A program made the position numbers and the translations under genes. The notes beneath the pieces are model-generated. The model saw only the letters and a list, made by a program, of their open reading frames with translations. It was not told the origin of the DNA and did not search any database. From Tubiluchus corallicola (taxonomy: Eukaryota > Priapulida > Priapulimorpha > Priapulimorphida > Tubiluchidae), in NCBI GenBank assembly GCA_030141605.1, contig JAQGDQ010000182.1, forward strand, positions 1 to 45,000: 45,000 nucleotides of DNA. Reading direction: 5' to 3'. Position 1 is the stretch's first letter, and the number at the start of each line of letters is the position of its first letter. Of the stretch, positions 1 to 12,700 are shown one piece after another.

Positions 1-700
1 ACATAAATTGTCATTTAAATTGACGCGATGCCATCATAAGAGTAGAGAAACCTTTTAGCAGGACTAATCTTGAATTATCACAGTGATTTTCGCACTAGCG
101 CTGCGCTCACCTGCAGTTCACCTGTTACAGCGGTCCACTGACTCCTCTCACGTTTACCAAGATGAGCCCAACCTGCGTGTGCAGGAGCGATGTATTATTA
201 TTAATTCTTTCCATCAGAAGTCATTAAACGACATTCCTAGTTCTGCATGCATGTATAACCCTTCCCACTTATTATGTTTCCATCATATTTTTATCTATTT
301 TCTCCAGATAGTAGTAGTGGTAGTAAAGCTTCACTCAGTTAGTAGTGATTTCACATACAACATTAGCTAAAATAGCTAATAGCTGATAGCTATAGTGATT
401 CCATTATTCCACGATTTAATTCTTTAGATTTATGATCTTACTAATTGTTAAAAAGTACCTATTTCAGTGGTCGTATTTGTTATTAGCCTATTTTATCTAT
501 TACTCCTTTAGATTTCTCACAATATAATGCATGTTCTGTACTACTGTATTTTTTTGCTTTCTGCACTTTGAACAAAAACACTTCTGACAAACAAAAAATG
601 ACAAAAACGTAAGTATTCCCACTTATTTCCTTTGAAATTAGTTTTCAGTTAAAATAAAATAATAATTTATTTTATTTGATTTCTGTTGTGGCGATCACTG
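1..700. other. intergenic stretch, nothing recognised
   Basis: AT-rich sequence upstream of the retroelement. Short open frames exist but resemble no known protein. I looked for a long terminal repeat matching the sequence after 2.9 kb and did not see one. Confidence 0.5.
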
Positions 701-721
701 GCATCTATTAGAATTACAATC

Positions 722-784
722 TGTGACAAGAAAGGACATTTGGAGGTTGTTTGCATGAAGAAACAACGACAGCAACAAGACTAA
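722..784 (+). pseudogene. possible gag zinc-knuckle remnant
   Basis: The frame starting at 722 reads CDKKGHLEVVC, which gives the C-x4-H-x4-C half of a retroviral-type CCHC knuckle, followed by a basic Lys/Gln/Arg tail and a TAA stop at 782. The first cysteine of the motif is not present (Ile at that position). The assignment rests on this short motif and its place just upstream of the protease. Confidence 0.5.
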
Positions 785-907
785 AAATCTGGAAAGTCCG
801 TGAGGAGAATTAGGAAAGATGAGCTTGTCAAGGCAATCCTAGGTGAAGTTCCCGAAGATTCTCCTAGTTTGGATGTCGAAGTCAACATCTAAGACCAACA
901 GTTCAAG

Positions 908-1135
908 ATGGAACTTGACGCTGCAACCTCGGGAAATTTTGTTTCAGTGCTGGTCTGGAAACAACTAGGAAAGCCAAAGCTGGATGACATCAGACATCGC
1001 TACGAGTCTGCCAGCAAGCACGACCTGCCAGTGCTTGGAACTTTCATGGGCCAGACCAAGGATCCAAAGACTGGTAAACACAGCTCATTTCCCTGCATCG
1101 TCACCAAGATTCCTGACCTGAACCTGCTTGGATGA
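908..1135 (+). pseudogene. retropepsin (aspartic protease) remnant of the Ty3/Gypsy element
   Basis: The 75-codon frame has the usual flap and C-terminal features of a Gypsy-type retropepsin, with an ELD...GNFVS start and a PDLNLLG end. The catalytic Asp (residue 4 of the frame) is followed by Ala-Ala where the family has Thr-Gly, so the active-site triad is altered. A TGA at 1134 ends the frame exactly where related proteases continue; the same frame stays open past it, so this is a simple nonsense change. Confidence 0.75.
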
Positions 1136-1286
1136 AATGCTCTCCAGAAGCTGGAAATTTCTGTGGACAATGCTCTAGGACTGAGAAGCATAGAGAGTCG
1201 AGACAAGAGCGAGGGTGTAAAAACGTCACATCCGGGGGCCTCTTACACGTCTTATGCTTCCCTGCAACTAGATTGCCACCACCTGT

Positions 1287-1976
1287 GTGACGAGTTCCCA
1301 GATCTCTTCAAAGAAGAATTCTGGTGTGAAGTTCAAGTCTGACGCAAAGCTGGTTTTTCACAAGGCAGGACCGGTTCCATTCGCTCTTCGAGATGACCTG
1401 GCCAAAGGTTACAAAGAAGGCATCACCAAAGGAGTCTGGAAGCCAATCCAGTTCAATGAATATGGAATGCCAGTGGTACCGATTCGTAAAGCTTACACAC
1501 CGGGCACTCAGAGTCCCAAACTGCAGATCTGTGGTGACTACTCAGTCGTCATCAACGATCAGCTAGAGGACCACTGTCATCCGATGCCACTCCCAGAAGA
1601 ACTTGTGCAGAAGCTGGGAGGCAGATACGGCTACACGAAGATCGACCTTGCTGATGCCTATAACCAGAATAAGCTCGCACCCAAAAGTCAACACAGGCTA
1701 GCTCTAAGTATCCACCGTGGTGTACTCCAAAAGCAGCGACTCCCTTTCGGAATCAACTCAGTGCCTGGTTACCTTCAGGAGATCACAGAAAACCTGACCA
1801 GTGATCTGCCTGGAGTTGCAGTCTTCCAAGACGATATGCTCGTCAGTGGGCAAGACGCAAATGATCACCTCAGCAACCTGAGATGCCTGCTCACTCGTCT
1901 CAGATGTCGTCATAAAAAGTGCTTGTTCGCACAACCAAGTATTGAATATCTTGGACACACCTTATCGGCCAAATGA
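1287..1976 (+). pseudogene. reverse transcriptase remnant of the Ty3/Gypsy element
   Basis: A 229-codon open frame covers fingers and palm of a Ty3/Gypsy reverse transcriptase. The first catalytic Asp lies in KIDLADAY (residue 120 of the frame). The active-site pair is in FQDDMLVSG (Asp182 and Asp183) where YxDD is usual. LPFGINSVP and EYLGHTLS are also typical. The frame differs from that of the protease, so a frame change lies near 1310-1325. A TGA at 1974 breaks it at the start of the connection domain. The coordinates begin at a GTG and are not a true start codon. Confidence 0.85.
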
Positions 1977-2099
1977 GTCACGAAAGGATCCAAGGTCGAG
2001 GCAGTCACCTCCTACAGACATCTCAAGCTTGAAGTCTTTCTTGGGCTCGGTTCAGTTCTTCGGGAAGTTGATGGCAGAGCCTCTTTACCGCTTGGAGGA

Positions 2100-2613
2100 T
2101 CTACTGCATATCGGGCACTTCGGCATGGAATGCATGAAGCAGTTGGCAAGAACTGCTGTCTACTGGCCCGGTATCGCTGCGGCTATCGAGATGGCTAGCC
2201 GACGATGTGACTCATGAGGAGAACATCAAAGCAAGCCATCCAAGCCTGCAGTTCACCCATGGATGCTACCAGAGAAGCCATGGAGCCGCTTACACCTGGA
2301 TCACGCCATAAACTTCATTGGTACGAACTGGCTGGTGATCACGGATGCTTACTCAAAGTATCCATGCATTCAACCTACTTCTTCCACGTCCACTAGAGCC
2401 ACTCTAGATTTCCTGGAAGAGGACTTTGCTCACTTTGGATTACCTCACATGCTGGTCACAGACAATGCATCTACCTTCATGTCTGATGAGTTCCAGAGTT
2501 GGTGCAGAGAAAGTGGGATCACACATCTCATGGGAGCACCATACCATCCAGCTACTAATGGAGCAGCAGAACGATTGGTGCAGACATTCAAGCAAGCACT
2601 CAGGAAGTCTTGA
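2100..2613 (+). pseudogene. integrase remnant of the Ty3/Gypsy element
   Basis: The N-terminal part resembles the HHCC zinc-binding region (GHFGMECMKQLARTAVYWPG), but the codon for the last cysteine is a TGA at 2215. The catalytic core follows in the same frame. Counting from 2263, the D,D35E triad is Asp13 (in LHLDHAIN), Asp67 (in LVTDNAS) and Glu103 (in NGAAERLVQ). A TGA ends the frame at 2611. Further sequence at 2725-2878 in another frame resembles the C-terminal tail of such polyproteins (RRHWEQLRP). Upstream, at about 2011-2095, is a short piece of the RT connection domain; RNase H is missing. Confidence 0.85.
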
Positions 2614-2880
2614 TGTCTCGGCAGATACCGACAAGGATCGACTCCTTGCTACCCTCGCCAGCACACGCCACTCAGGGCGGTCATCAAGAAAGCTTCGGGT
2701 ACTCGCTGCTTCAATGTTAAGGTCCTTCCTCATGGTCCAGTGTGGAGACGACACTGGGAACAGCTACGTCCGTGCTATGCTTCTAGAGAGGACTACGAAC
2801 CTGGTGATGAGATGGACTTTACTTCTGAGCTTCCACCTGATCATCCATTAGAGATCCTGAAGAACTGCCAGAAACCATAA

Positions 2881-3797
2881 AGCAAACCAGAGCACATCGG
2901 CCCATGTCCGAGACCAAGCTGCATGTGCCAGAGTATGGACCGGACAATCCCAGACTATGCAAGAGGACACCCAAGGCGAGAGAGAGTAATAATCCAAAGA
3001 TCATGACTTATTATTTATCTAAAAATTATGTACAATAATCATCACTAAATTGTGCTGATTGCATGTTGTTTCAAACATTTTAGTGATAAAGAATGTGTGT
3101 AGTTATTCGTTCATTTTTAATACATATCTAGCTATATGACAGGGCAAGAGACTGTATGACCCATTGGCTCCTTCCTGCCCTGCTCCATAATCACAATTAT
3201 TTAATATTTAACTAAAACTTTTGCTGTAAAACTATACTGGAGAAAATAAAATATTTAATGTTCTACGTCTATGCCTGTGTACATGTAGTTGAAGTGCTCG
3301 AATTATTTTAATCTACAGTTTAAAATGGAATTAAATTCGAATTAAAAAGCTCGTCCGAACTGAAAAATGTTCGATTGAATTTAAAAAATTCGAAGTTTCG
3401 ATGTTCACGCCTCACGCCTATTATGTGGAACTTGTTTCAGGACACATCAGTTAATTGCTTGCCAGCAGACAGGAGCACAAATCGGTCGCAAAGAATGAAG
3501 GACTAGTACGCAGTATAATTGGTTATACATTATATGGTTTCTCTTACTGTAGTTAATTAAGAGGTGCAAAAACTGCGGAAGCGTACAAGTGGAGAAACGC
3601 AAATAAAGAACTAAAAACAGCAATGATTTTGGATCTCTGTAAATTGTTAGATAGTAATGTTGTAATTTTCATTAATTTTGAAGTGCCTTCTAACATTAGC
3701 AAGTAAACTATCTTGCATTTGCTTAATAACATCCAAGAGGTTCGACATAGTTTTGATTTTGGAATTCCAATCAAGCATATCTATCAACTAATCAAGT
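2881..3797. other. intergenic stretch between the retroelement and CNOT10
   Basis: A purine-rich run (GGCGAGAGAGAG, about 2973) follows the retroelement and could be an eroded polypurine tract. Positions 3299-3410 are rich in TTCGAA-like words, as seen near ends of some DNA transposons, but I could not find a matching partner. The part next to 3797 should hold the CNOT10 promoter and 5' UTR; no TATA box or other element could be assigned. Confidence 0.4.
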
Positions 3798-6700
3798 ATG
3801 AGCGTAACGCAGGATGAAAAAGTACTTGCCATTGAGTCTACACAAGATTTTGAAAAGGTACGCTTTATTCTTCTACTATTTTAGGCATTACCATGGTTTA
3901 CTAATTGCACCTTCGGCCTTCTTCGAAAAACGCTTACTGATTGTTCTGGGGCTTATTGCTTATAATATAACACCTTGGACCTGGGATGGAATATGCTAGC
4001 CGTGCGTGGAGCAGTGTAATGAATATCGCTGAGAGCATGGCATTGTGACATCACTACTTCATCAACTAGAATGGGAGACTTTGGAGAACAGACGGTTGCT
4101 CCACTAAACCGCAATGTTCTATATAAAATTCAGTATGGACTGATGAATATAATCTTTCCTATGTGTGTTGTACCGTCCTCATTACACGCCCGTTCATGAC
4201 ACCGGTACAAATATGTCGAAGTTCCATGTAGTGTCCTCTCTCACACACATTTCTTTTAGCTAATTTGGATATAGAAAAGGCTTGCTACCATAGCAGTAAA
4301 TGCTAGCTCCATCGAGGCTTTCCGGCACTTAACATTTGATACCATTAGATGCATGGAGACACCTGTTCATGTGGGAAGAAATCTCGGAAAAAAATTACAC
4401 ATTTTTAAATGCACACCAATAAACCACACCTAGTACCTTGTACCATTAAGATATCAAGTGGACATTTTTCTTTGATACATGGGGCTTATTGATGTCACTC
4501 GCCATTCCGGTTTAGCTGTTCTGAGCTTTTTGAATTATCGATTGAAGATTGAAGATTACTGGAAGAGTTACCAGCCACTGCTTTGTATCATGTTATTAGT
4601 GAGTTGTAGACCTTCATATTCAAACCTTGGATTTACAGTTGCAACTTTAATATATGTAGAATTGTTGCAGCTTTGCCTGTGTATTACTTGGTTCAGTTGG
4701 GTGTGTATTTGATAAATGCAAAACAGGAGGAAAATTCATAATTTTTGTCATTTTATTACTGTATGGGTTTGTTTTAGAAGTAATATTTTATATTCTGGTA
4801 ACACGTAGCATTGTCATTGAGAAAATTGGCTTCTGCTAAGAAATTAAATTAACATAAAATTTAGTAAGTTTTGCAAAACTAGCAGAGGACAGAGAACTGA
4901 TTGTAGGCAGAGGTCATGAAATGATATGTCATGGCAGTTTCTTGCCTATTGGAATCTTAGAAATACTAAGAATTTTTTTCAGTTAACCATAGCATACGAA
5001 ACTTGTAAAAATGCAACGAGATGATATAAATTTATTATGTTTTTTTAATTATGCATGTTATAGAAATTACTGATTTTTCCCCTTTAAACTTATTTCTAGT
5101 CAGAATGTATACATGTAATTAAAATGAATTAAAGTATTAGTTATAATATTGATAATAATAATAATATAATACTGATAATACTTCATTTGTGCAGGGCAAC
5201 TTCAAGCAGTGCATTAATGTATTGGATAGAATTATTCAAAGCAGGTCCAATGATCCAAAAGTGCTTCACAACAGAGCTATAGCTGAGTTTTACCGTTCTG
5301 GATTTAGGAAAACTGATGAATTTAAGCAAGACTTGAATCTTGTGTGCAAAAAGGTCAGTTTTTTCTTTTGGTCTAAACTGTGATAAAATAATTATTTGTT
5401 TGTTCTGAAAATGTGTACACGATTTATAAAACACAGCATGCTGCATGATATGCAGTCAAACTTCTTTATACCGCCTATTTTGGGCCTGGAAAAAAAGGAA
5501 AAAAAGGTTGGCAATCAGGCGAGTTTGGCATTATAACAAGGTGCATTCATACATACATGTCTACACAAATATAAACATTTTGTTTTACTAGAAGTATGGG
5601 CATTAAACAAGGTTGGTGTTATAACGAGTGTTTGACTGTATCTCGTTTTATTCAAGCCCTTGCTTCTGGAAACTTTATTGAAATAATCTCATATTAAGGG
5701 GGTGTAAGTTTGTTTTTCTTTGTCAGGAAACTTTGTCCTGTGGCTTTTCTTTTTAAAATTATGGCAGTGACTGTTTTAAACTTTAATTTAATGCAAAACT
5801 ACTTAAAAGTTAAAAAAGCTGCAACATTCAATTTTGATTTCACTTTGGCATTTTAATTATAATGTACGCATAACGTGAACTCTGAAACGATGCCAGTTAT
5901 ACAGCTGTTACTTGGATTTTAAGTCATTAATGATTTGAAAATAAGTAAGTTTGCTTACACTATACTTCTAAACAGTGATGACAACTTCACTATATCTATA
6001 TCATATTTATTAAAAAAGCTAGCTCCTGCTGTTTCAGTTTTTTTTTTTGTAGGTAGCAGCACGTGTGGTATAAAAAGTTTGTAGCAAAGTAACGCAGATA
6101 ATTGGGAAAAGCATTTAATGTGATTAGAAGTTTTGTTGCAAATGTTGATTTCTAGTTAAATAATAAGCACGCGAGTAAAAATATTATTTCTAATGACATT
6201 GGTAAGCTGTGACTTGATTCTAAGAAACAATTTTTGTAGAATTTAAATTTCGGAATTATTTTCAAAAAATCTTGCTGTTTAGGCTCAGGTAAGCCTGCTT
6301 GACGAGGAGAGTCTGGAGGATGCTGATCACTGCGTAATCTTTTTCAATCATGCCATCATACTGTATCATCTAAAGCAGTGGAGAATGGCAATCCGTCTTC
6401 TGGAACGGGTATATCAGTATCTGGAACCACTAAGTATGTATTTGTCAATATGTATAATATTCTATATGTTAAATAAATTACACGCATTTCCACTTTTAGC
6501 AAAATGACATAGTTACAGATAGCTGGATGATTATTTCTTATATTGTTATTTATTTTTTATACAAATTGTTTGCAAATTAAGCCACTGGTACCTCTTAGGA
6601 GGCACCTGTTGACATTCCTCTTAAATGGGTGAGCTATAGTTAACAGGGAAGCATTTTTGGTAAAGAATACCCAAGATAAGATGCCCAGTGTTGAAAGTGG

Positions 6701-9700
6701 AATAATAAGCAGCCGCTATGAATGTCCATGGTAAAATATGAGCATCAATATTTATATAGCAAAACTTGCTTTACGATCTAACTAGTGTGATATGCTGGTA
6801 TTACATATTTAGCAAAACTGTATGCTGTACATGTATATGTACATTATGGTAATAATTGCCTCCTGGCTGTTAAAACAGCTGACTGAATAGCTTATAAGAA
6901 ATGTGTACAAACTGTGAGATACCACTGTGTGCAATATTTAATGCTTAGATCTTTAGAATATTATACTGCTGATGTTAGCACTTTTAATTTAGACATCATA
7001 GCATCTCTTTTTTTGCCAAGGAAGTTGTAAATAGTGGAAATCATGATTGTATGTTTTACTATTTCTCACTAGCCAAACAAAAATCCTTTTGATTAATTAA
7101 GAATTTCTTATGCAGTACAAAATATTAACAACTCCTTTTACAGCAATTTTCGTAATAAATTTTCCAGATGAACGACTGAAGCGTAGAGTTTGTTTCTTGC
7201 TGACAGAGTTGTATCTGTGCACTAATCAGCCGGCTAAAGCACTGTCTATGATAGAAAATACCGAGCAGTTACTGTTTGAATCTCGTTCTGATCGAGAAGG
7301 AGCGACAGACAAATCCAGCCAAGAACAATCATCATCTAATGATATATACATACCAAGAATTCAACATGTGAGAGTCTACTTTTCTCTGAAATGAATCATG
7401 ATTGTTTTCGTCAAAGCTTTCATGTGTCATAAGCAGTGATGAATAGGTCAATGGATGTTTTTTATTCAAATCCAAATATCTCGGCACCTATAATAAGAGC
7501 CGTCATAAATATACATACCATTTAGCTACCTGCTGCAGAATGTATGTACATTTAGGCTAAGCGCTAAAAGGCATAAAACACCTTTGCTACTTTAGTGTCA
7601 CTTTTTAGAGGCTTATCTTTGATAATGAACTTGGTTCAGGTCTTGCCGCTACCATCCACATTGAGTAGACTCTGCTTTTCAGCATCTTGCAGAGTACCAG
7701 GATGTATTAAAAAAACATCTTTCACTCATTCAGGTGTTTAGGCCTTTAGGGTCCAAGTTAAATAAGTGAAATGAAGAACATGCAGGAGCAGCTGCTAAAT
7801 ATGTTACCCATACCTTGTAAGGATCTGGGATCTGATAGCCAAATTCAAGCTTTGCTCTTAATTTCACATTTATTTCTTTCAGCTAAATCATAAATTTGTT
7901 TTTAACGATTTTATAGTCACTGGTTTCTTCTATCATTTAGCTGTAAGTGATTTGCGCTACTTTGTTTGTTTACCATTTTGGTATATTATATTACATTTTT
8001 TGCAGTACAAGGTTAGATGTTACTTGCAGCAGAAGAACATAAAAGCTTGCAAGAAAGACTTGAAAGTTCTCAGTAACACCGTGCAGTCTGTAAGTGCAAG
8101 AAAACATTAGTGTAACTCTGGCCATTGTGTGTGTGCATTTTTTGTGTAGTGTTTGTTGTTTGGGTTAATTTTCCATGAACTGGTTTGTTGTTTTGGCATC
8201 AAAGTTGATCAGTGCGGTTGTGTCTTTAGTTTGTTTGTTTATTTGTTGTCCATTTATCCATCTATCCATTTAAAATAGGGCATCAGTAAACACATCTAAA
8301 GAGCTGCCAAAAGAAAGAGAGCTGTAATATAACAAAAGTACCTGATGCTTAAAATTAGTCAATTCCGTAAGAAACCTGTCTGTCTGTAAATATTATGGTC
8401 TAATTCGTAAAGTTTTTATGTAAATTTCTTTTTGAAATCAAACAGCTTTGCAAATATTCACAGGTAATGTTTCTGTGTACTTGCAGGCTAGCAGTAGTCA
8501 AGATACGTACATCTTCAACAGTGGACTTTCTGACACTGTTATTTACCTGAAAGCCAATTTTGAATACATAAAGGGCAATTACCGTAAAGCGATGAAGATT
8601 CTTGCTGTTGCTCCGGGAACGTTTCCTCCATTCGTTGAGTCTGGGCAGTGCGTTCCAGCTATGTACTTTAATAACCTAGGATGTATTCACTTTCATTTAC
8701 GAAAACACAATCTAGGCCTGTTCTATTGTCAAAAGTCACTGGAAGAGATGGACAGAGCATTGAGCATGCTACCAGCAAAAGAAGCTGGTAAGACATTAGA
8801 AAAGCTCATACAAAAAATGCTTGGCATAGGGCACATTTTTAGAAGATTGGCAGCTTTTTCAAGATAATTTTTTTATTTTTTATTTTTGTGGGTAATTAAT
8901 AGGAAGTTTTCATTTTGTGATGATGGCATCAGTGTGTTGAAAAGGGTCAGTGTGTTGAAAAGGGTGAAAACAAAGTCGTTAATTAGGAGCACATTTTCAG
9001 TTGATTATTAGAAAGCAATGATTAATGGTAATTGGTGGTCAATTAAAGTTTTTTCCTTTTAAATTTGAAATGATTATTAGTTTAAATCATAAACAAATCA
9101 ATATTTCTTTTTGTTATATGTTGTTTAACATATCAAAATCCAAATGTATATTGTTTAGACATTCCAATGAATGTAGATTATCTCAGATATCAATTAATGG
9201 TGTAACTTTAAACTCTCATTTAGACCACCAAGTTCCAAATTAAATATAATTTGTCTCCTGAAGTGCTAAGGTGCATGCGTTATTTCATTAAAGCTGTGAA
9301 TTCATTACTGAGTTTTTTAAAATCTGTGAGTAACAAACGTGTGTTGCTTAAGTTGTTCAATGCTTATTGCCGTGCACTCTATGGTAGTTGAATTTTTAAC
9401 TTAACTGATAGAAGTGTAATGTTTATGATTGTTGAATATCGAAAAACACTGCATTGTATACTTAGCATACTATATAGCTCGCCTTCTGCAATGACGATAA
9501 CTATTGTTGAAACTTCCTCCTGTGAATTTTTATAGCTAAGAGAATGTTTAAATTGTTGGCATGTATAAATCGGTCAAGAAGTACTATTTTAAAAACACTG
9601 TCACTTTTAATCATGGCTTCTACCTGTACAGCCGTCAGAGTTACCATATTTATCGTACAAAATATTTTTAATTTTACTAACACTGCTCTTAATAATCGTG

Positions 9701-12700
9701 ATTTATTTGCTTATGAAATGTACTGGCTTACTGAATGGAAAACCGCCTACCTAGCTTTTCGTACAAAGAAATTCGTTAGATTCTGTATTATATTATAACT
9801 AACTAATATAAGCATTCTTGTAAGTTATTACTAACAAATATTGACAAATTGCATTTTTAAAATATGTAATGTGTGCGAATAAAATATTATATATATATAT
9901 ATCGTGTGTATGTATACATACATATATATATATATCATCTCCACAGTGTGTGGCCCTAAGATTGTCTGTTTATTCAATGCTGTTGAGATTTTACTAGTGC
10001 CATCTATTGGACAGTTTGCTGTTTTTCGTTTTGCCTAATTGAAGTACCAATTGTACAAGGAAACTGTTTGGTTTGTGTGTTACTGTTAATCAATTATATG
10101 TGAAATGATCACTGATGGGAACTTTACAAACCAAATATTATGATCTTGTTTCATTTTAATGAAAGTAAAACTGAATTACGACAGGCAAAAAACAGCAGTA
10201 AAGTGAAGTCCATGTTCACTTTTTATGAATATTAAATGGGTACCTCATTTTTCGTTTATTTGTTGTACCATATTAGTTTGTTTTTTAGCTTTTGATTGAC
10301 AAAACTATGTATGTTAGAGATAAAGGACAATGAAAACTAAAATAATTTCAATGAAATCTTTTGAAGAATGTTTTTTTGAAGAACTACGTCTTGTTGATCA
10401 ATTGTAGTTCTATAACTACAATGTTTACTGTTCTAACTATATGTTCTATGAATTATAATGGTAATTATGGTTTTATAACAATGACGTTGATTATGATGTT
10501 AAAGCTGAAGTGCATTAATAAATTACGAAAACTACTATCATCACAATTTCCATAATATATGTTATTTAATTAGCAGTTTTATAGAAGTGCCATTTTCCAT
10601 TTTTTCAGTTACTTCGCAACTGGGTCAGTCTCTGTCTGGCCGTCCTATACATACTATCACTAGCAGTCGACGATATGAGCTACTTCACAACATTGGGCTG
10701 CAGTTGCTTTTCTGTGGGAAGCCACTTCAGGCATTTGACTGTTTGTTGGAAGTTGTACAGGTTTACCACAACAACCCTCGCCTGTGGCTTCGACTAGCAG
10801 AATGCTGTATTTCTGCGCAGAAACTAGTGAGTCTTTTTTAGAAACGTTAGTTGAACTACATAAATAATACTGATTTTGATTACCCAAGTTTTCATTTCCA
10901 GTTCTTTTCCAATAGATATCATTGATTAGGTGTGAGTTCTTTCGTCTCAAGATATTGAAGAGTCTGAGTTTTATTAATATTATTACATTTGTGTGGTTAT
11001 TTGTTTTTAAAGCAAGGTATCGGGTTGTCTGCTTATTTATCGACCTGTCACTTAAATAATAAGACATTAGTCTGACAGAGTTTTCACACGTTTGACGTAT
11101 TACAGTACAGCATGTAGGTAGGTATTATTAGAAGTTCTCTTAGTATTTGAAAAGAAATTTTTGGGCACATTTGTTACTGTGTGTTTATTCAAAATATTTA
11201 TTCAAAATGTATGATTGTCTATATTCTCTTTCATTCATAAGTGCCAGCTGGGAAGGCCAAGTTTTAATCTCCATATATCTTCCGATGATTCCTAGGTGTT
11301 TTCGTTATTAATATGCACTGGCACAGAAAAAATGTGCAGAAGTTTTTACTACAATTCTATTAGTAGCACATACCCTGCAGAGTTTAAATTTCATTGCGTG
11401 ATACTACAGTGTATTAGTTTTTGGTATGAAAGTTATGAGTCTATTGTTTCAGTAGTTTTCAAGTTATGGCCGAAACTCTTTTGCGATTTAAAACTTTACA
11501 TGCTGGAGCAATGTCAGATAATTGTCAAATGAAAAACACCCACGTTGAGGTATAAAGTGTCTAATGTGTGCCAAGAAAGTGACCTAAACCTTTGCAGTTT
11601 ATACATAATCGTCTGTAACATCAGTGTGGTTCCAAGAGATTCTGTTATTTTTTCTTTTTATAATATCTTGATCAAAACTTCGGCTGTGCCACTTGGTATA
11701 TATGTAGCAGAATTTGTACATTGAACAACTGTAAATTAAGAATTAACAGTTTGAATTTATATTTCTTGTTTAATATTTTTTCTAGGATAACGAGCAACTT
11801 CTAACAACAAAGTTGAAAGCACAAGATCTTGTCAGATGCATTGCTGGTCAAGGTCCACATAAGAAAATCATTCTTAAGCCACTCGATGCCAATAAACCAT
11901 CTACACGGTAAATCTATTTTTCATTTTAGAAGCACTTGTGTACATATAGATGGAATGAATATAAAATGCTTAGCTAATCTAGTATTCTGTTGTTTGTCTG
12001 TTAGTTTGTCTATGTGATAGTTCAAAAGGTTACAGATGGATTTTAATAAAATCACGTTCACAGTTAAACTGAGATTGAAATAAAACAATTTTGGTTGTTA
12101 TTGATTGACAAATGAAAAAGAAATTTGTGATTACTATTGATTGTTGTTACTATTGTTTTTTATGAGAAATACATGTCTGTCTCACTGATTTCATTGACCA
12201 AATACACAACTACATTTTTTAATGTGCATATAATTCATAGCAGATTGCTTCAGTACAGAAGAGCAAGACATCTTGCCTCACTTATACAGGGAATGATACC
12301 AGAAAAAAAGACGGTGATTAAAAATTATTTGCTGTAGTGACTGGTCACCATGCACTGATGGAGGTGCTCTATAGGAGTAGATGTGTCATCTAGTTGCTCT
12401 TCTTGAGTAATAGATATTATTTATGCCCTTTCTTGTATAGATTAGACGGCCCGTCTGCAGCAATACCAAATGCCACTATGGAGTTTGCTGTACTTTGTCT
12501 GAAAAACGCTCTTCAGCTTCTTCCCGAAAAACCATCACTGGAAAAAGCTGAATCTGAAGCAAAGGCAGAAGGCGAAGAGGGTGAGAAGCCTGCGGCTGAG
12601 GTGAGAGTGCCGGCTCCTCCAGGAAGCCCTTTAAATGCGGAGCAGGTTTCTAGTTTAAGGTAAGTGGTTGTCTATGAGGAGCTTGCTTGGAAGAAAGTCT

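Larger units (their letters stand above)
722..2880 (+). mobile_element. degenerate Ty3/Gypsy-like LTR retrotransposon, internal region
   Basis: A decayed copy of the gag-pol region in the usual Ty3/Gypsy order: a possible nucleocapsid zinc knuckle (722-784), retropepsin (908-1135), reverse transcriptase (1287-1975), integrase (about 2100-2613) and a C-terminal tail (2725-2878). The base composition is more GC-rich than the flanks. Stops and frame changes separate the domains, and the RNase H domain is absent: sequence resembling the end of the RT connection runs straight into the integrase zinc-binding region. No flanking LTRs or target-site duplication were seen, so this is an internal fragment or its ends have eroded. 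It is not functional as it stands. Confidence 0.85.

Noticed and set aside
12243-12314. Possible extra CNOT10 exon between exons 8 and 9, with an AG before and GTGATT after
   Set aside because: It would leave phase 0 before exon 9, which needs phase 2, so it breaks the frame. Joining exon 8 directly to 12441 restores the family alignment.
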